Shown here piece after piece: positions 8,246 through 17,436 of a stretch of DNA of 56,312 bases. The stretch covers positions 1 through 56,312 of the forward strand of contig JAFPVW010000043.1 of assembly GCA_017395215.1 (NCBI GenBank). Direction: 5' to 3'. Both the position numbers and the translations under genes were made by a program. Origin of the DNA: Prevotella sp. (GTDB lineage: Bacteria > Bacteroidota > Bacteroidia > Bacteroidales > Bacteroidaceae). Position 1 is the first letter of the stretch; each line of letters opens with the position of its first letter. The notes below the pieces were generated by a model. The model worked only from the letters and a program-made list of their open reading frames with translations, was not told the origin of the DNA and searched no databases.

Positions 8246-9556
8246 TTAATCGTTAAACGGATCAAGATTCTCGTCCCAAACCTTGATGACATTGTTGGGC
8301 ATGTCATCATCGGCAAGTTGAATCCAAGTAGGCGACTTCGGGTTGTCGCATGTCAGCGTGAAGGTTCTTACGACAGGAACCACACTGCCGTCTTCGGCAA
8401 GCTCTGTGCTGCAGCCGAACGGAGCCACCATATAGAAGAAGGCGGCATTCTTGGGGTTGATATACCAGTCGCCATTGCTCTGGTTGCCCTTGGCATTATA
8501 CACAAGCTGGACCTTGTCGTCGCCAACCAGCTGGTACTTGAAGCCGATGACACCGCCGTAGCCGCTACTGTTGAAGGTGAAGCCCCAGTAAGAGCCGTTC
8601 TTGCCAAAGTAGAAATAGGCAAGCTGCTCACCCAGTGCAGGCATGACCTGGGTCTTGATAACATTCCACAAAGGCATGCCGAATTCGCCCATGTTGCTCA
8701 TGCTGCAGGCCCAGAGGCCATTGACCAAGGTGGAGTTGATGGGAGGCACAATGCCGTTCAGCACAATATTGGCATCGGTGGTGCTGGGGAAGTCGTATGT
8801 GTCGGCAACATGCTTGAATCCGCTAATCTCCTTGTTGTTGATGTTGATGGGCTCGTAGAACTCGATACCTGCGTCGGTCACCACGAAAGGCACGTTGATC
8901 GTGGTATCGGTCGTGGCTGTTGCATAGGTCATCTCGAAGTTGCGGTTCGACTTGACGATGGAAACCTCTGTGGTGTCCACCTTCATCTTGTACTGTGGGA
9001 AGTTCATGTCATCCTCGATGCCCTTGACCATCGTAATATACTCAGCCCACTTGTCGTCCTTACAAGGTTCCATGGTGGCATAGTTGCCGCTCCTCTTGCC
9101 TTTCAGGACAATCTTCTCGGGTGAGACGGAGATGAACTCAAAGTCGTAGTCGCCTCCCCAGCCCTCTCCGGCAGAGCCTAAGACGGGGTCGGGTGTGGAG
9201 AACTTATGGAAGATTTCGTTGTAGGTGTCGAACGACAGGACGACGCCGGCACTCTGCGTAATCTTGTAATAGCTCTCGGCAGAAGCTTCTGGCTCGTCAA
9301 TGTCGCTGGCAGCCGTCACCTTGCCATCGGCGGTGAACTTCAGAAAGACATTGTATCCGCCATACGTGCGATAAGGTGAAGGATAATACTTCATCAGCCA
9401 ACCATTCCCAGCTCCGGCAAGAAGTTGATAGTTGGCAGCAATGGCCTCCTCGGCTCTCTGAGCTGAGGGCTTGTCAAAGGTGTCTTCCTGGTCTTTGAGA
9501 CAAGACGTCAACAAGCCAAGGATGGCAATACCCAATAATATTTGTATTTTCTTCAT
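8246..9556 (-). CDS. DUF4302-type lipoprotein
   Basis: A 436-residue lipoprotein with lipobox GLLTSC (Cys19) followed by KDQEDTFDKPSAQRAEEAI. This start and the long strand-rich body (GAGNGWLMKYYPSP, GGYNVFLKFTADGKVTAASD) match the DUF4302 family (PF14135). The family sits in SusCD operons next to the HExxH lipoprotein, as here. Its biochemical function is unknown; it is probably a surface-exposed ligand-binding or structural subunit. It starts 8 bases after the metallohydrolase and ends 13 bases before the BACON gene, so it is co-transcribed. Confidence 0.85.
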   Translation of the reverse strand: MKKIQILLGIAILGLLTSCLKDQEDTFDKPSAQRAEEAIAANYQLLAGAGNGWLMKYYPSPYRTYGGYNVFLKFTADGKVTAASDIDEPEASAESYYKITQSAGVVLSFDTYNEIFHKFSTPDPVLGSAGEGWGGDYDFEFISVSPEKIVLKGKRSGNYATMEPCKDDKWAEYITMVKGIEDDMNFPQYKMKVDTTEVSIVKSNRNFEMTYATATTDTTINVPFVVTDAGIEFYEPININNKEISGFKHVADTYDFPSTTDANIVLNGIVPPINSTLVNGLWACSMSNMGEFGMPLWNVIKTQVMPALGEQLAYFYFGKNGSYWGFTFNSSGYGGVIGFKYQLVGDDKVQLVYNAKGNQSNGDWYINPKNAAFFYMVAPFGCSTELAEDGSVVPVVRTFTLTCDNPKSPTWIQLADDDMPNNVIKVWDENLDPFND

Positions 9557-9564
9557 GTTGCTTC

Positions 9565-10569
9565 TTAATTAAGTGTTTGCAAATCTAACATGGTAACGTT
9601 GTCGGAGCGGCGCTGAACGATTTCGCGCAGCTTGTCGAGGTCTATCTCCCAGGCGGTCTTCAGCCAGTCGCGCACGATGTCAAGCTTAGTCTCGATATAG
9701 CCGCGGCCGCTGCGGTCGATGTCGGTGCTCGTAACCGTTGCTATGCCGTCGGCCTTCAGCTGGGCCTCCTCAGGCTGTACGCCATAGTAGGCCTTCTCGA
9801 TGCTTGCGCCTGCAGCAGTCGTTCCTTTGTAATTGAACTTCACTGCCTTCTCGAGCTGTTCGTCCCACCACGCCTGGTCGTGAGTGATGTAGTTGGCGAT
9901 GATCTCGACGAAGTCTTCCTGGGTCTCACGGCTGGCATAGTCAGTGATGAAACCGAGGGCAAGCCACTCGTTCTCCTTAAGGTTTACCCAGCTCTCAGAC
10001 TGATAGTTGGCAGCCGAAACCTCGTTGAAGTTGACGGGGTAGGGCTTGGTCTGGTGCAGGATGTGGGCAAACTCATGGTGCATGGTCTTGAAGAACCAGT
10101 AGTTCAGGAATTCGATGTCGGGATTGTCGTAGTCGATGTTGTTGACGTTGTAGAGCGTGATCTTCATGCCGCCCTCAGCGACGCCGAGCGTCACGGAACC
10201 ATCGGAGTTGTAGCCGTAAGAGCCGACGAAGTGCATGATCTTCGGGCAGTACTGGCGGATGAAGTCACGCCCCTTGAGCTCCTCGTACGACTCGAGCCAC
10301 AGGTACTTGGTCAGCTTTGCGAGTGCGATGGACTTGTCGTAGCGGGCAGGGGCGAGGTTCTTGGACTCGTCGCTCTCCTTAAACTCAAAACGGTATTTCA
10401 GCTGGATGTTGTAGGGCTGCTGATAGTTCACCTCCAGCCACTTGTCAAGCTCTGTAGGATTTGCTGTCGTCTCGTCGGGGAAAATGCTCTTCTCGTCGAG
10501 GCTGTCCTCGCTGCACGATGCCATCAGGAACATGGCACCTGCTGCTAAAAGATAATATCTTATTTTCAT
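9565..10569 (-). CDS. Substrate-import-associated zinc metallohydrolase lipoprotein
   Basis: A 334-residue lipoprotein (lipobox FLMASC, Cys19) with an intact zinc-protease-like motif, HHEFAHILHQ. His165-Glu166 and His169 form HExxH, and His172 or a downstream acid (for example in EDFVEIIANY) may be the third ligand. This matches the Bacteroidetes family of HExxH lipoproteins found only in SusC/SusD loci (TIGR04549 type). Known facts stop at family membership; a role in trimming a peptide or glycopeptide before uptake is inference. It lies 18 bases after susD and 8 bases before the DUF4302 gene. Confidence 0.9.
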   Translation of the reverse strand: MKIRYYLLAAGAMFLMASCSEDSLDEKSIFPDETTANPTELDKWLEVNYQQPYNIQLKYRFEFKESDESKNLAPARYDKSIALAKLTKYLWLESYEELKGRDFIRQYCPKIMHFVGSYGYNSDGSVTLGVAEGGMKITLYNVNNIDYDNPDIEFLNYWFFKTMHHEFAHILHQTKPYPVNFNEVSAANYQSESWVNLKENEWLALGFITDYASRETQEDFVEIIANYITHDQAWWDEQLEKAVKFNYKGTTAAGASIEKAYYGVQPEEAQLKADGIATVTSTDIDRSGRGYIETKLDIVRDWLKTAWEIDLDKLREIVQRRSDNVTMLDLQTLN

Positions 10570-10587
10570 AATGCTATTCCTTTCTTA

Positions 10588-12213
10588 TTATTTGTTACGT
10601 GGATTGGGGGTCAAACCGGCAGAAATCACGTCGGCAGGCAGCTGCAGGGCACGGCGCGGGTCGTCGAGCAGCAGTTTGTCGTCGGGCTGACCCTCGCGGT
10701 TATGGGCAATCTCGATGCCCCAACGCTTGATGTCACACCAGCGACCGCCTTCCTGCATCGTCTGGCAGCGGCGCATGTGGAGAATGAACTGGATCATGTT
10801 CTCCTGGTCAGAGCCTTCCTTGTCGATGGTGAATCCTAACGGGTGGAGGTGCTTCTTGGCAGAGCCCTTCTCGGCACTGGCAGCAATAGGACCGCCGTTG
10901 CCGTCGTCCATGTACTTCATGCCGGTACCTTCTTCCTCGTTGTATGTGCCGTAGCGCTGGTTGACCAGTTCCTGGGTAGCCTGCAAACCACTGCCAGTGT
11001 TGGTCGACAGCCAGAGGTTCATGTCCTTCAAGGCATTGGTCAGGTCGCCCTTCACAGCGTAAGCCTCGGCACGGCAAAGCAGCGTCTCGTCGCCACAAAG
11101 CTGAACATAGACGTTGCGGCGATAGCCGACACCGTTCACCTTGTCGGTGTACTCAAAGTAGCCATAGTATTTGGAAATGTTCAGAGTCTGGACGGGTCCC
11201 CAGCAAGAATGAGACATATACAGGCCTACGTTTACAGGAGAGTCCCATGCCCCCCAGATACCGGGAGCACGATAGGTCTCAATTCTGGTAATATTGGTCT
11301 GGTCGTGGCCATAGCGCGTACCGAGGTTCCAGGCACCAAAGATGTAGCCACTGCTCGATGCTGCTGTTTGCAAGAGGAAGTTGGCGTTCTCGCTGGCATT
11401 GATGTAGGCATTGCAGCGGGTCTCATAGTCGGATGCCGTTTCCACGACAAGATGATACCAGTTGCGCAGGAAATTGGCAGGATTGCTGCCCAAGGCGGCA
11501 TTGGCGTACTCGATACACTTGTCCCACTTCTGGTAGAACAGGTTGAAGCGGGCTGCGAAAGCGTATGCGGCATTCTTGTTGAAATGATACTTGGGTGCCG
11601 TATAGATCTTGTCGTTGATCAGGGGCAGTCCCTCGTCAATGTCATCGCTGATATGCTTGTAGAGCTCGGCCATCGTGCCACGCTGGTAGTCGGGCTTCAC
11701 CTGAGTCTCGGGGGCCAGGGAGTAGGGCAGGCCCATGTCCTTGTCGGCTGTTGCGGGGTTGTAGCCCAGACAGAACACATTGGCCAGCTGGAAGTGGGCC
11801 CAGGCACGGCAAAGCAAAGCCTCGCCACGATATGCACTCAGGCTGGCAGGATTGCCCATGTCTTCAATAGCCGCCAGGGCCTGGTTGGCGTGTGCTGCAG
11901 CCATGTAGCAGGCATCCCATACGGACTGGGCAGCATCGTTGTCGGTACTGGTCTGGTCTTTCCAGAGATAAGCCTCTTCCTGCTCCAACGCGTCAAAGTC
12001 GTAAGAAGTCCCGTTGTCACGGGCATTGTCTGACGACATCTCCAGTATCAGGTTGGAGTTGTTGCCAGCGTAGGCACTGACCAGCAGTTTGGATATTTTA
12101 TCCTCGGTATTCACCTCTGCACGGTCATCGGGCACCTTGTCAAGGAAGTCGTCGCAAGAAGTCAGTGCCAGTAAGCTGGTAGCAAAGATATATACTAAAT
12201 TTAGCTTTTTCAT
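10588..12213 (-). CDS. SusD/RagB-family nutrient-binding lipoprotein (locus 2)
   Basis: A 541-residue lipoprotein with lipobox ALTSC followed by DDFLDKVPDDRAEV, the standard RagB/SusD opening. The N-terminal half shows the TPR-rich SusD-like_3 pattern (EALLCRAWAHFQLANVFCLGY; MAELYKHISDDIDEGL). The C-terminal half carries the SusD_RagB region (ETLLCRAEAYAVKGDLTNALKDMN; MRRCQTMQEGGRWCDIKRWG). It caps the SusC barrel encoded 28 bases upstream. It differs in class from the SusD of locus 1, so the two loci probably take up different ligands. Confidence 0.94.
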   Translation of the reverse strand: MKKLNLVYIFATSLLALTSCDDFLDKVPDDRAEVNTEDKISKLLVSAYAGNNSNLILEMSSDNARDNGTSYDFDALEQEEAYLWKDQTSTDNDAAQSVWDACYMAAAHANQALAAIEDMGNPASLSAYRGEALLCRAWAHFQLANVFCLGYNPATADKDMGLPYSLAPETQVKPDYQRGTMAELYKHISDDIDEGLPLINDKIYTAPKYHFNKNAAYAFAARFNLFYQKWDKCIEYANAALGSNPANFLRNWYHLVVETASDYETRCNAYINASENANFLLQTAASSSGYIFGAWNLGTRYGHDQTNITRIETYRAPGIWGAWDSPVNVGLYMSHSCWGPVQTLNISKYYGYFEYTDKVNGVGYRRNVYVQLCGDETLLCRAEAYAVKGDLTNALKDMNLWLSTNTGSGLQATQELVNQRYGTYNEEEGTGMKYMDDGNGGPIAASAEKGSAKKHLHPLGFTIDKEGSDQENMIQFILHMRRCQTMQEGGRWCDIKRWGIEIAHNREGQPDDKLLLDDPRRALQLPADVISAGLTPNPRNK

Positions 12214-12241
12214 ATTTCTTCTGTCATTAAATTGTATGAGA

Positions 12242-15200
12242 TTAGATACCCAATTTCAGCGTCATCGTGAACTGCTTTGGCATAGGAGCAGCCACACCAC
12301 CAGTGTTGAAGAACTCCGGATCCTGACCGTTGAGCTTCTTGTCGGCGTAAATCAGGAAGAGGTTGGTGGCCTGCAGCTTCAGCGAGAGATTGTTCAGCTT
12401 CAGAGGTTCGACCAGCGTCTTGGGGAAGTCGTAGCTCAGCGAGATTTCCTTCATGCGGATGAAGTCGCCCTTGGCAATACGCTCTGTCGAGTAGTTGTAA
12501 GCGTTGTAGGCGCGGCGCAGGTAGGAGTCGTTCTCGTCCAGGCGCTTGTCGGCTATGACAGGAATGTTGGTAAATGCCTCGTCGCCAGCCTGAGTCCAAC
12601 GGTTCTTGAATTCCTTAGGCATAGCGTCGAGGTCGGAATACCTGCGCGAGAAGACAGGGTCAAGACGCACCACATTGCCGAATGCGTAGGTAATGAACAC
12701 GTTCAGCTTCAGCCCCTTATATTGGAATACGTTGCCAAACGATCCAGTCACTGTGGGGTCAGTCGGACCCTCATAGATGAGGTAGTCGCGATTCTCGCGG
12801 TCCTGGAAGTTGAAAGTGCTGACGGTCTCTTCGCCCATCTCGTTGATGAACGTGGGCAGACCCTCGTCGTTAAGACCCTTGAAGTCGATGGAGAACAGCG
12901 AACGTACGGGATAGCCTTCGAGTGTGAAGCCAGTGCCGGAAATCATGTCGATGATACGGGCCTTGGTGTCAAGTTCCGTAACCTCGTTCTTGGCATACGA
13001 GAAGATGAAGTCGGTGTTCCACTTGAAGTCCTTGCTGACGATGTTCTTGGTAGAAAGGGTGAACTCGACACCATGCGACTTCATTGACGCAACGTTGGCA
13101 TACTTGACGGTCTGGCCGCCGATACCCATCGTGTTGACCGTACCGATCAGGTCGTAGTTGTTACGCTTATACCAGTCAAAGGCGAAGTTGATGCGGTTGT
13201 TCAGGAAGCCGAGCTCTGCACCGATGTTGAACTCATGCTTCTTCTCATAAGTCAGCTCGCTGTTCTCAAGGTCGTAGATTTCCAGGCCGCTCTCACCGAC
13301 ATTGGTGAAGGGGCGCCAGGGGTTGAAACTCTGGATAATAACCTGTGAGTTGGAAACGGACGTAGGACCGCGGTCACCTGTCAGAGAATAAGATGCCTTC
13401 AGCGTGAAGTTGGACAGCGTATTCTGGAAGGTGTCATGGAACCATGCCTCCTCGTGGGCATTCCATGCACCTGAGATGTTCCAGGTCGGCAACCAGCGAG
13501 CCGAGCGGCTCTTACCGAGCTTGTTGGTACCCTCGTAGCGCACGGTTCCGTTCACGGTGTAGCGGCCCTTCCACGAATAGGTGGCATTGGCGAAGAAAGC
13601 GGCTGACCTGCTATTCGTGTTGGTTACGGTGAAGTAGGCGGCGTTCTCTTCCTCGGTCTGCTTGAAGTAGCGGTAGTCGTACTTGGCCAGCATACCCATG
13701 TCGTACTGCATGCCGACACCGTTGAAGAATGTCTTGCTGCGCTCGACATTGTTCACCTCCATACCACCGAACAGGTTGACGATATGGTCTTCGTTGAACA
13801 CGTCGTTATAGTTGGCCGTGGCACGGAAGTCCCAGCTGTTCATCTTGTACTTGGTCTGGCGATAGAATCCGCCGTAAGGAACTACAGAAACCTTCAGGCT
13901 GTTCTCAACATCGGGATCGCTGTAGAGCCAGGGGTTGTTGTCACGCATGGTGGCATCGTCCATTGCACGGAATGCCATGGCCTGGTTGGAGCCGTCCTTG
14001 ATGTAGTGGTCCTGTGAGGTTGTAGAGTACTTATAAGCGCCAAGTACGGACAGGGTAACCTTCTGGATGGGCTTGTACTGCAACTCAGCCTGGAAACGGG
14101 TGTCGACGACGTCAAGGTCCATATAGTTGTTGTCCAACTCATTGAGGATGTTGAACGGGGCATAGTTGCGGACATAATATTGGTCGGCAGCCAGCGTGCG
14201 TGACGTGTTCATCGAATAGCTATAGGGGTTGATGTCAAAGTCGCGACGAACCTCACCATATACCGGGTCGATGTCTGAGGCCAGCGTACCGGGAGCCTGC
14301 TGCTTACGGTACGAGGCGTTGCCGATGAGGTTCATGGTGAGCTTCTTCGAGAGGTTGTAGTTGGCATTGATGTTGGCCGTGTAGCGCTCCACCTTGCTCT
14401 TCTTGTACCAGCCCGGGTCGTTCATCAGCGAGAACGAGGCGTAGTACTGGGCCTTCTCCGTACCTGACGACAGGCTGATGGAGTGGTTGTGCTGCACGGT
14501 GTTGTTGAACAGCTCGTCGAACCAGTCGGTGTTGCGGTACTCTGCCTCACGCAGATAGGCGGTGCGTGCTGCATCGGTATTGGGCATGGCGAACTGACCG
14601 GTAGTTTCGTCGTAGGTGTTGATCAGGCGGTACATCTTGCCGTAGACACCGCTCTCAGAGGCACGGTAAGTCTCGGCCATGTTCAGCCATCCGCCTTTTT
14701 CCATCTCACGATAGACCGACATCTGCTCCTGAGAGTTCATGATGTTGAAGTTTGAATAGCTGGGCTTCAGGCGCATCGTGTACTCACCGGTATAGCTGAT
14801 ACGGTTTGAACCAGCCTTACCTTTCTTAGTGGTGACGACAATCACACCGGCCATCGCGCGCGCACCATATATAGAGGTGGCAGAACCGTCCTTCAGAATC
14901 TGGAACGACTCGATGTCGTCGGAGTTCAAACCGGCAATGGCCGAAGAAATCAGCGTCTCGGCGTCACCGCTCGACAAATCGTCGGCATCCACTTCGGTCA
15001 CGTCCTCCATAATGACACCGTCGACAACCCACAACGGTTTCGACGAACCGTAGATGGAGGTAGCACCACGGACACGGATCTTGGGGGCTGTACCGAACGT
15101 ACCGCTGACGTTCTGCACGCTGACACCGGCAGAACGGCCTTCCAGTGAGCGCGAAATATCGGCAACACCGTTTAGCTTGGCATCTTCTGCTGAGATTTTC

Positions 15201-15559
15201 GTTGTCGCACCGGTAAACAGCCGTCGGTCGGTCTTCTGCATACCCGTGACCACCACCTCGTCGAGGGCCTGGCCGTCGGGGACGAGCTCGATGCGCATCG
15301 TGCTCTGGGGGTTAAGTACTTGTGTGGCCATGCCGATGTAGCTCACGCTAATCTTTTTCCCCTGGGGGACGGTCAGCGAGAATCGGCCGTTCACATCTGT
15401 AACGACACCGGTCTTGGCTCCCTGGACTACTACCGAAGCACCGATAACGGGCTCGCCGTCGTCCTGGGAGACGACAGTGCCGCTAACCTTAGTCTGGGCA
15501 ATTGCTCCCCCTAAACACAGGAAGAGGACTGCCAGCAACAGAGTTAGTCTTTTCTTCAT
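12242..15559 (-). CDS. SusC/RagA-family TonB-linked outer-membrane transporter (locus 2)
   Basis: A 1,105-residue TonB-dependent receptor and first gene of locus 2. Signal peptide to about residue 21 (GGAIAQ); carboxypeptidase-like regulatory domain about 24-93 (GVVTDVNGRFSLTVPQG); TonB-box-like LDEVVVTGM; plug domain with SLEGRSAGVSVQNVSG and RGATSIYGSSKPLWVVDGV; a barrel over the remaining 850 residues. It shares its N-terminal plan with the locus 1 SusC, but the plug and barrel have diverged strongly. The start is at MKKRLTL, after a GAGAGA purine tract. Promoter box at 15600-15607. Confidence 0.96.
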   Translation of the reverse strand: MKKRLTLLLAVLFLCLGGAIAQTKVSGTVVSQDDGEPVIGASVVVQGAKTGVVTDVNGRFSLTVPQGKKISVSYIGMATQVLNPQSTMRIELVPDGQALDEVVVTGMQKTDRRLFTGATTKISAEDAKLNGVADISRSLEGRSAGVSVQNVSGTFGTAPKIRVRGATSIYGSSKPLWVVDGVIMEDVTEVDADDLSSGDAETLISSAIAGLNSDDIESFQILKDGSATSIYGARAMAGVIVVTTKKGKAGSNRISYTGEYTMRLKPSYSNFNIMNSQEQMSVYREMEKGGWLNMAETYRASESGVYGKMYRLINTYDETTGQFAMPNTDAARTAYLREAEYRNTDWFDELFNNTVQHNHSISLSSGTEKAQYYASFSLMNDPGWYKKSKVERYTANINANYNLSKKLTMNLIGNASYRKQQAPGTLASDIDPVYGEVRRDFDINPYSYSMNTSRTLAADQYYVRNYAPFNILNELDNNYMDLDVVDTRFQAELQYKPIQKVTLSVLGAYKYSTTSQDHYIKDGSNQAMAFRAMDDATMRDNNPWLYSDPDVENSLKVSVVPYGGFYRQTKYKMNSWDFRATANYNDVFNEDHIVNLFGGMEVNNVERSKTFFNGVGMQYDMGMLAKYDYRYFKQTEEENAAYFTVTNTNSRSAAFFANATYSWKGRYTVNGTVRYEGTNKLGKSRSARWLPTWNISGAWNAHEEAWFHDTFQNTLSNFTLKASYSLTGDRGPTSVSNSQVIIQSFNPWRPFTNVGESGLEIYDLENSELTYEKKHEFNIGAELGFLNNRINFAFDWYKRNNYDLIGTVNTMGIGGQTVKYANVASMKSHGVEFTLSTKNIVSKDFKWNTDFIFSYAKNEVTELDTKARIIDMISGTGFTLEGYPVRSLFSIDFKGLNDEGLPTFINEMGEETVSTFNFQDRENRDYLIYEGPTDPTVTGSFGNVFQYKGLKLNVFITYAFGNVVRLDPVFSRRYSDLDAMPKEFKNRWTQAGDEAFTNIPVIADKRLDENDSYLRRAYNAYNYSTERIAKGDFIRMKEISLSYDFPKTLVEPLKLNNLSLKLQATNLFLIYADKKLNGQDPEFFNTGGVAAPMPKQFTMTLKLGI

Positions 15560-15599
15560 AATTCTCTCTCTTTGTTTAATTTTTTAATGATAAAGTGCG

Positions 15600-15607
15600 C
15601 AAAGGTA
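15600..15607 (-). promoter_or_regulatory. -7 box of the SusCD locus 2 promoter
   Basis: TACCTTTG on the minus strand is a perfect TAnnTTTG box, 40 bases before the susC start. The leader between them is A/T-rich and short. Confidence 0.8.
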
Positions 15608-15635
15608 ACATATTTTTTAAAAATAAACGAAGAAA

Positions 15636-15660
15636 AGGGTAAAAAACGTCTTTTTACCCT
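15636..15660 (-). terminator. Probable terminator of the rsmI-lipoprotein-peptidase unit
   Basis: AGGGTAAAAA (15636-15645) pairs with TTTTTACCCT (15651-15660) across a 5-base loop. On the minus strand a T-rich stretch follows. It sits between the peptidase stop and the locus 2 promoter. The stem is A/T-rich, so it is weaker than the other terminators here. Confidence 0.6.
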
Positions 15661-15697
15661 GCATTTTGTTAATTTACTTCAATTATGCTACTCTCCG

Positions 15698-17374
15698 TTA
15701 CTCCCACTTGATGATGGGCGGAGCGGGGCGACAATGCCATGGCGACAGGCTGCGGGTGGTGTATCGCCAGCGGGTGGGCTTGTGCTGCTCGTCGAAGGCG
15801 GCGAACTCCTCGAGCGAGGACGTGGGCTTGTCTTCGCCCAGCAGCCGGATGCGGTCGTAGATGGCCTTGCGACTCGGAGCATTGAAGGGACTCTGGTTGC
15901 TTCTCATCATGCTCTCCACGGTGGGACGGTAGATGCCCATGGTGTAAGTGAACCCACCTTCGTAGATGCCGATGCTCTCGGAAGCGAAGCTGCTCTCGCC
16001 GATGAACTTACTCCACGGCACTTTGTCGGTGGCGTCGTTGGTGTCGACGTTCAGCATCCAGTCGTACTTATGGTAGACCTGCAACTGGCGTGCCACGATG
16101 TCGGCGGGTGCTCCGTTGTAGTCGTAGCCGTACTCGTCGGCAAGTTTGGCCAGGCCGTGACCGATGGTCTCGTGGACGAGCACCTGGCGGAACTCTTCGC
16201 TGTCGATGCCGTCCATGAGGGTGCAAAGCGAGATGGCGTATTGGCGGGGAAGGGCAGTCCGCTCGTTGAAGAACAGGCTGGTTACACCGTTGTGACTCTT
16301 GCTGTTGACAATGACCACGGCCAGCGAGTTCTCGAAGTCAATGCTGTCAACCTTGCGGACGTACTCGTCGACTTTGTCGGCGTTGAATGCAATCTCTGAG
16401 TTGATGAAGCTCGGAACAGTACTGAATACGGTGCTGTACTCCTCGCCAACGGCATCATTCCGGGAAATAGCGGTGACGGCGTAGACATTGAAGTAGTCGC
16501 GCATCGACTTGACGGGCTCCTCGCTGAAGATGTTTTCCATGGTCTGCTTCATCACCTGGGCGTATGTGCTGTCGCTGATGTGCTTGTCGGCAAAGCCGTC
16601 GCCCATGAGCACCACGGCGATGCCCTTGCCAACAGTAGCGCGCTGGAGCAGCGTGACGGTGCCGTCGTCCGTGTAGTCGGCCGACACGTAGTCGCTATGC
16701 ACGCCGTTCTGAGAGACGTAGGCGGTGTCCAGCCCGATGAAAGAGCCGTTGTCGGTGGGCATGGTCAGTATGTAGACAGCCGTGCGGCTGTTGCCCGTGA
16801 GATTGGGCGACACAGTCAGTTCCTCAGTCTTGCCCGACCATTCCGTCCGGGTAAAGCTGCTCTCCGTGGGCCAGCTGATCCAGTCGGTCTGCGAATAGCG
16901 TATCTGCAGGTTGTCGCCAGGCTCCAGGTTGCTCTTGAAGCTGAGTTGCAACTTGCCGCCCCCGGCCGACACGGTGTGTTTCTTTTTGTCGAAGATGGCA
17001 TACTTGCCGCTCTGTACCACCGTCACGTTGCGCCGTCCCGAACCAGACGTGATGGTGAGCGACGTCGACCGTGTGCTCTTGGTCTTGTTGGTGGCAGCGG
17101 TGGTAATCTTGATGGTGTTCTTCCCACGACTCCCTTTACGCGGCGAGAATGTCAGCCAGTCGGCCTGGCACGAGGCTGTCCAATCGTCCGCCGATTCGAA
17201 GGTGAGCTCCTTGCTTTGGTTGACGACAGGATATAACTCCACCACGCTCCCCGATGTGAGCGTGATGGAACTATTGCCGTCGTCCTCCTCGCATCCTGCC
17301 ATCAGGAGCAGGCATAGCAGCAGGAAAAGGCATTGCTGGGTAATCTCCTTACTCCTCAACTCCTTACTCCTCAA
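15698..17374 (-). CDS. Lipoprotein peptidase, M64 (IgA peptidase) type, with N-terminal BACON-like domains
   Basis: About 558 residues. Lipobox LLLMAGC (Cys28 from the start given). Residues about 38-125 are BACON-like (DDWTASCQADWLTF...VTVVQSG) and 130-225 form a second strand-rich domain. The rest is an M64-like metallopeptidase: GDGFADKHI opens it, and HETIGHGLAKLADEYG (near 401) carries HExxH plus the downstream Asp/Glu expected for M64. It probably cleaves host or dietary glycoprotein at the cell surface. No ATG precedes the signal peptide. The frame opens at TTG codons (17374, 17359) inside a tandem array that also supplies AGGAG; 17359 has AGGAG at 7-base spacing and is an equally good start. 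The first residues (RSKEL RSKE) are translated repeat. Confidence 0.83.
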   Translation of the reverse strand: MRSKELRSKEITQQCLFLLLCLLLMAGCEEDDGNSSITLTSGSVVELYPVVNQSKELTFESADDWTASCQADWLTFSPRKGSRGKNTIKITTAATNKTKSTRSTSLTITSGSGRRNVTVVQSGKYAIFDKKKHTVSAGGGKLQLSFKSNLEPGDNLQIRYSQTDWISWPTESSFTRTEWSGKTEELTVSPNLTGNSRTAVYILTMPTDNGSFIGLDTAYVSQNGVHSDYVSADYTDDGTVTLLQRATVGKGIAVVLMGDGFADKHISDSTYAQVMKQTMENIFSEEPVKSMRDYFNVYAVTAISRNDAVGEEYSTVFSTVPSFINSEIAFNADKVDEYVRKVDSIDFENSLAVVIVNSKSHNGVTSLFFNERTALPRQYAISLCTLMDGIDSEEFRQVLVHETIGHGLAKLADEYGYDYNGAPADIVARQLQVYHKYDWMLNVDTNDATDKVPWSKFIGESSFASESIGIYEGGFTYTMGIYRPTVESMMRSNQSPFNAPSRKAIYDRIRLLGEDKPTSSLEEFAAFDEQHKPTRWRYTTRSLSPWHCRPAPPIIKWE

Positions 17375-17436
17375 CTCCTCAACTCCTTACTCCTCAACTC
17401 CTCAACTCCTTACTCCTCAACTCCTCAACTCCTCAA
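17345..17436. repeat. Two-letter tandem array (TAAGGAG / TTGAGGAG) filling an operon junction
   Basis: 92 bases made entirely of 7-base (TAAGGAG, 4 copies) and 8-base (TTGAGGAG, 8 copies) units on the minus strand. The order is 8-8-8-7-8-8-7-8-8-7-8-7. It begins right after the stop codon of the coiled-coil lipoprotein (17439..17437) and runs into the coding start of the M64 peptidase. Every unit contains AGGAG, a Shine-Dalgarno match, and every 8-mer contains TTG, a possible start codon. Copy-number change would therefore alter how the peptidase is started. Confidence 0.9.

Noticed and set aside
17345-17436. CRISPR-like array
   Set aside because: The units are only 7-8 bases, lie end to end without unique spacers and are part of a gene start. 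No cas gene is near.
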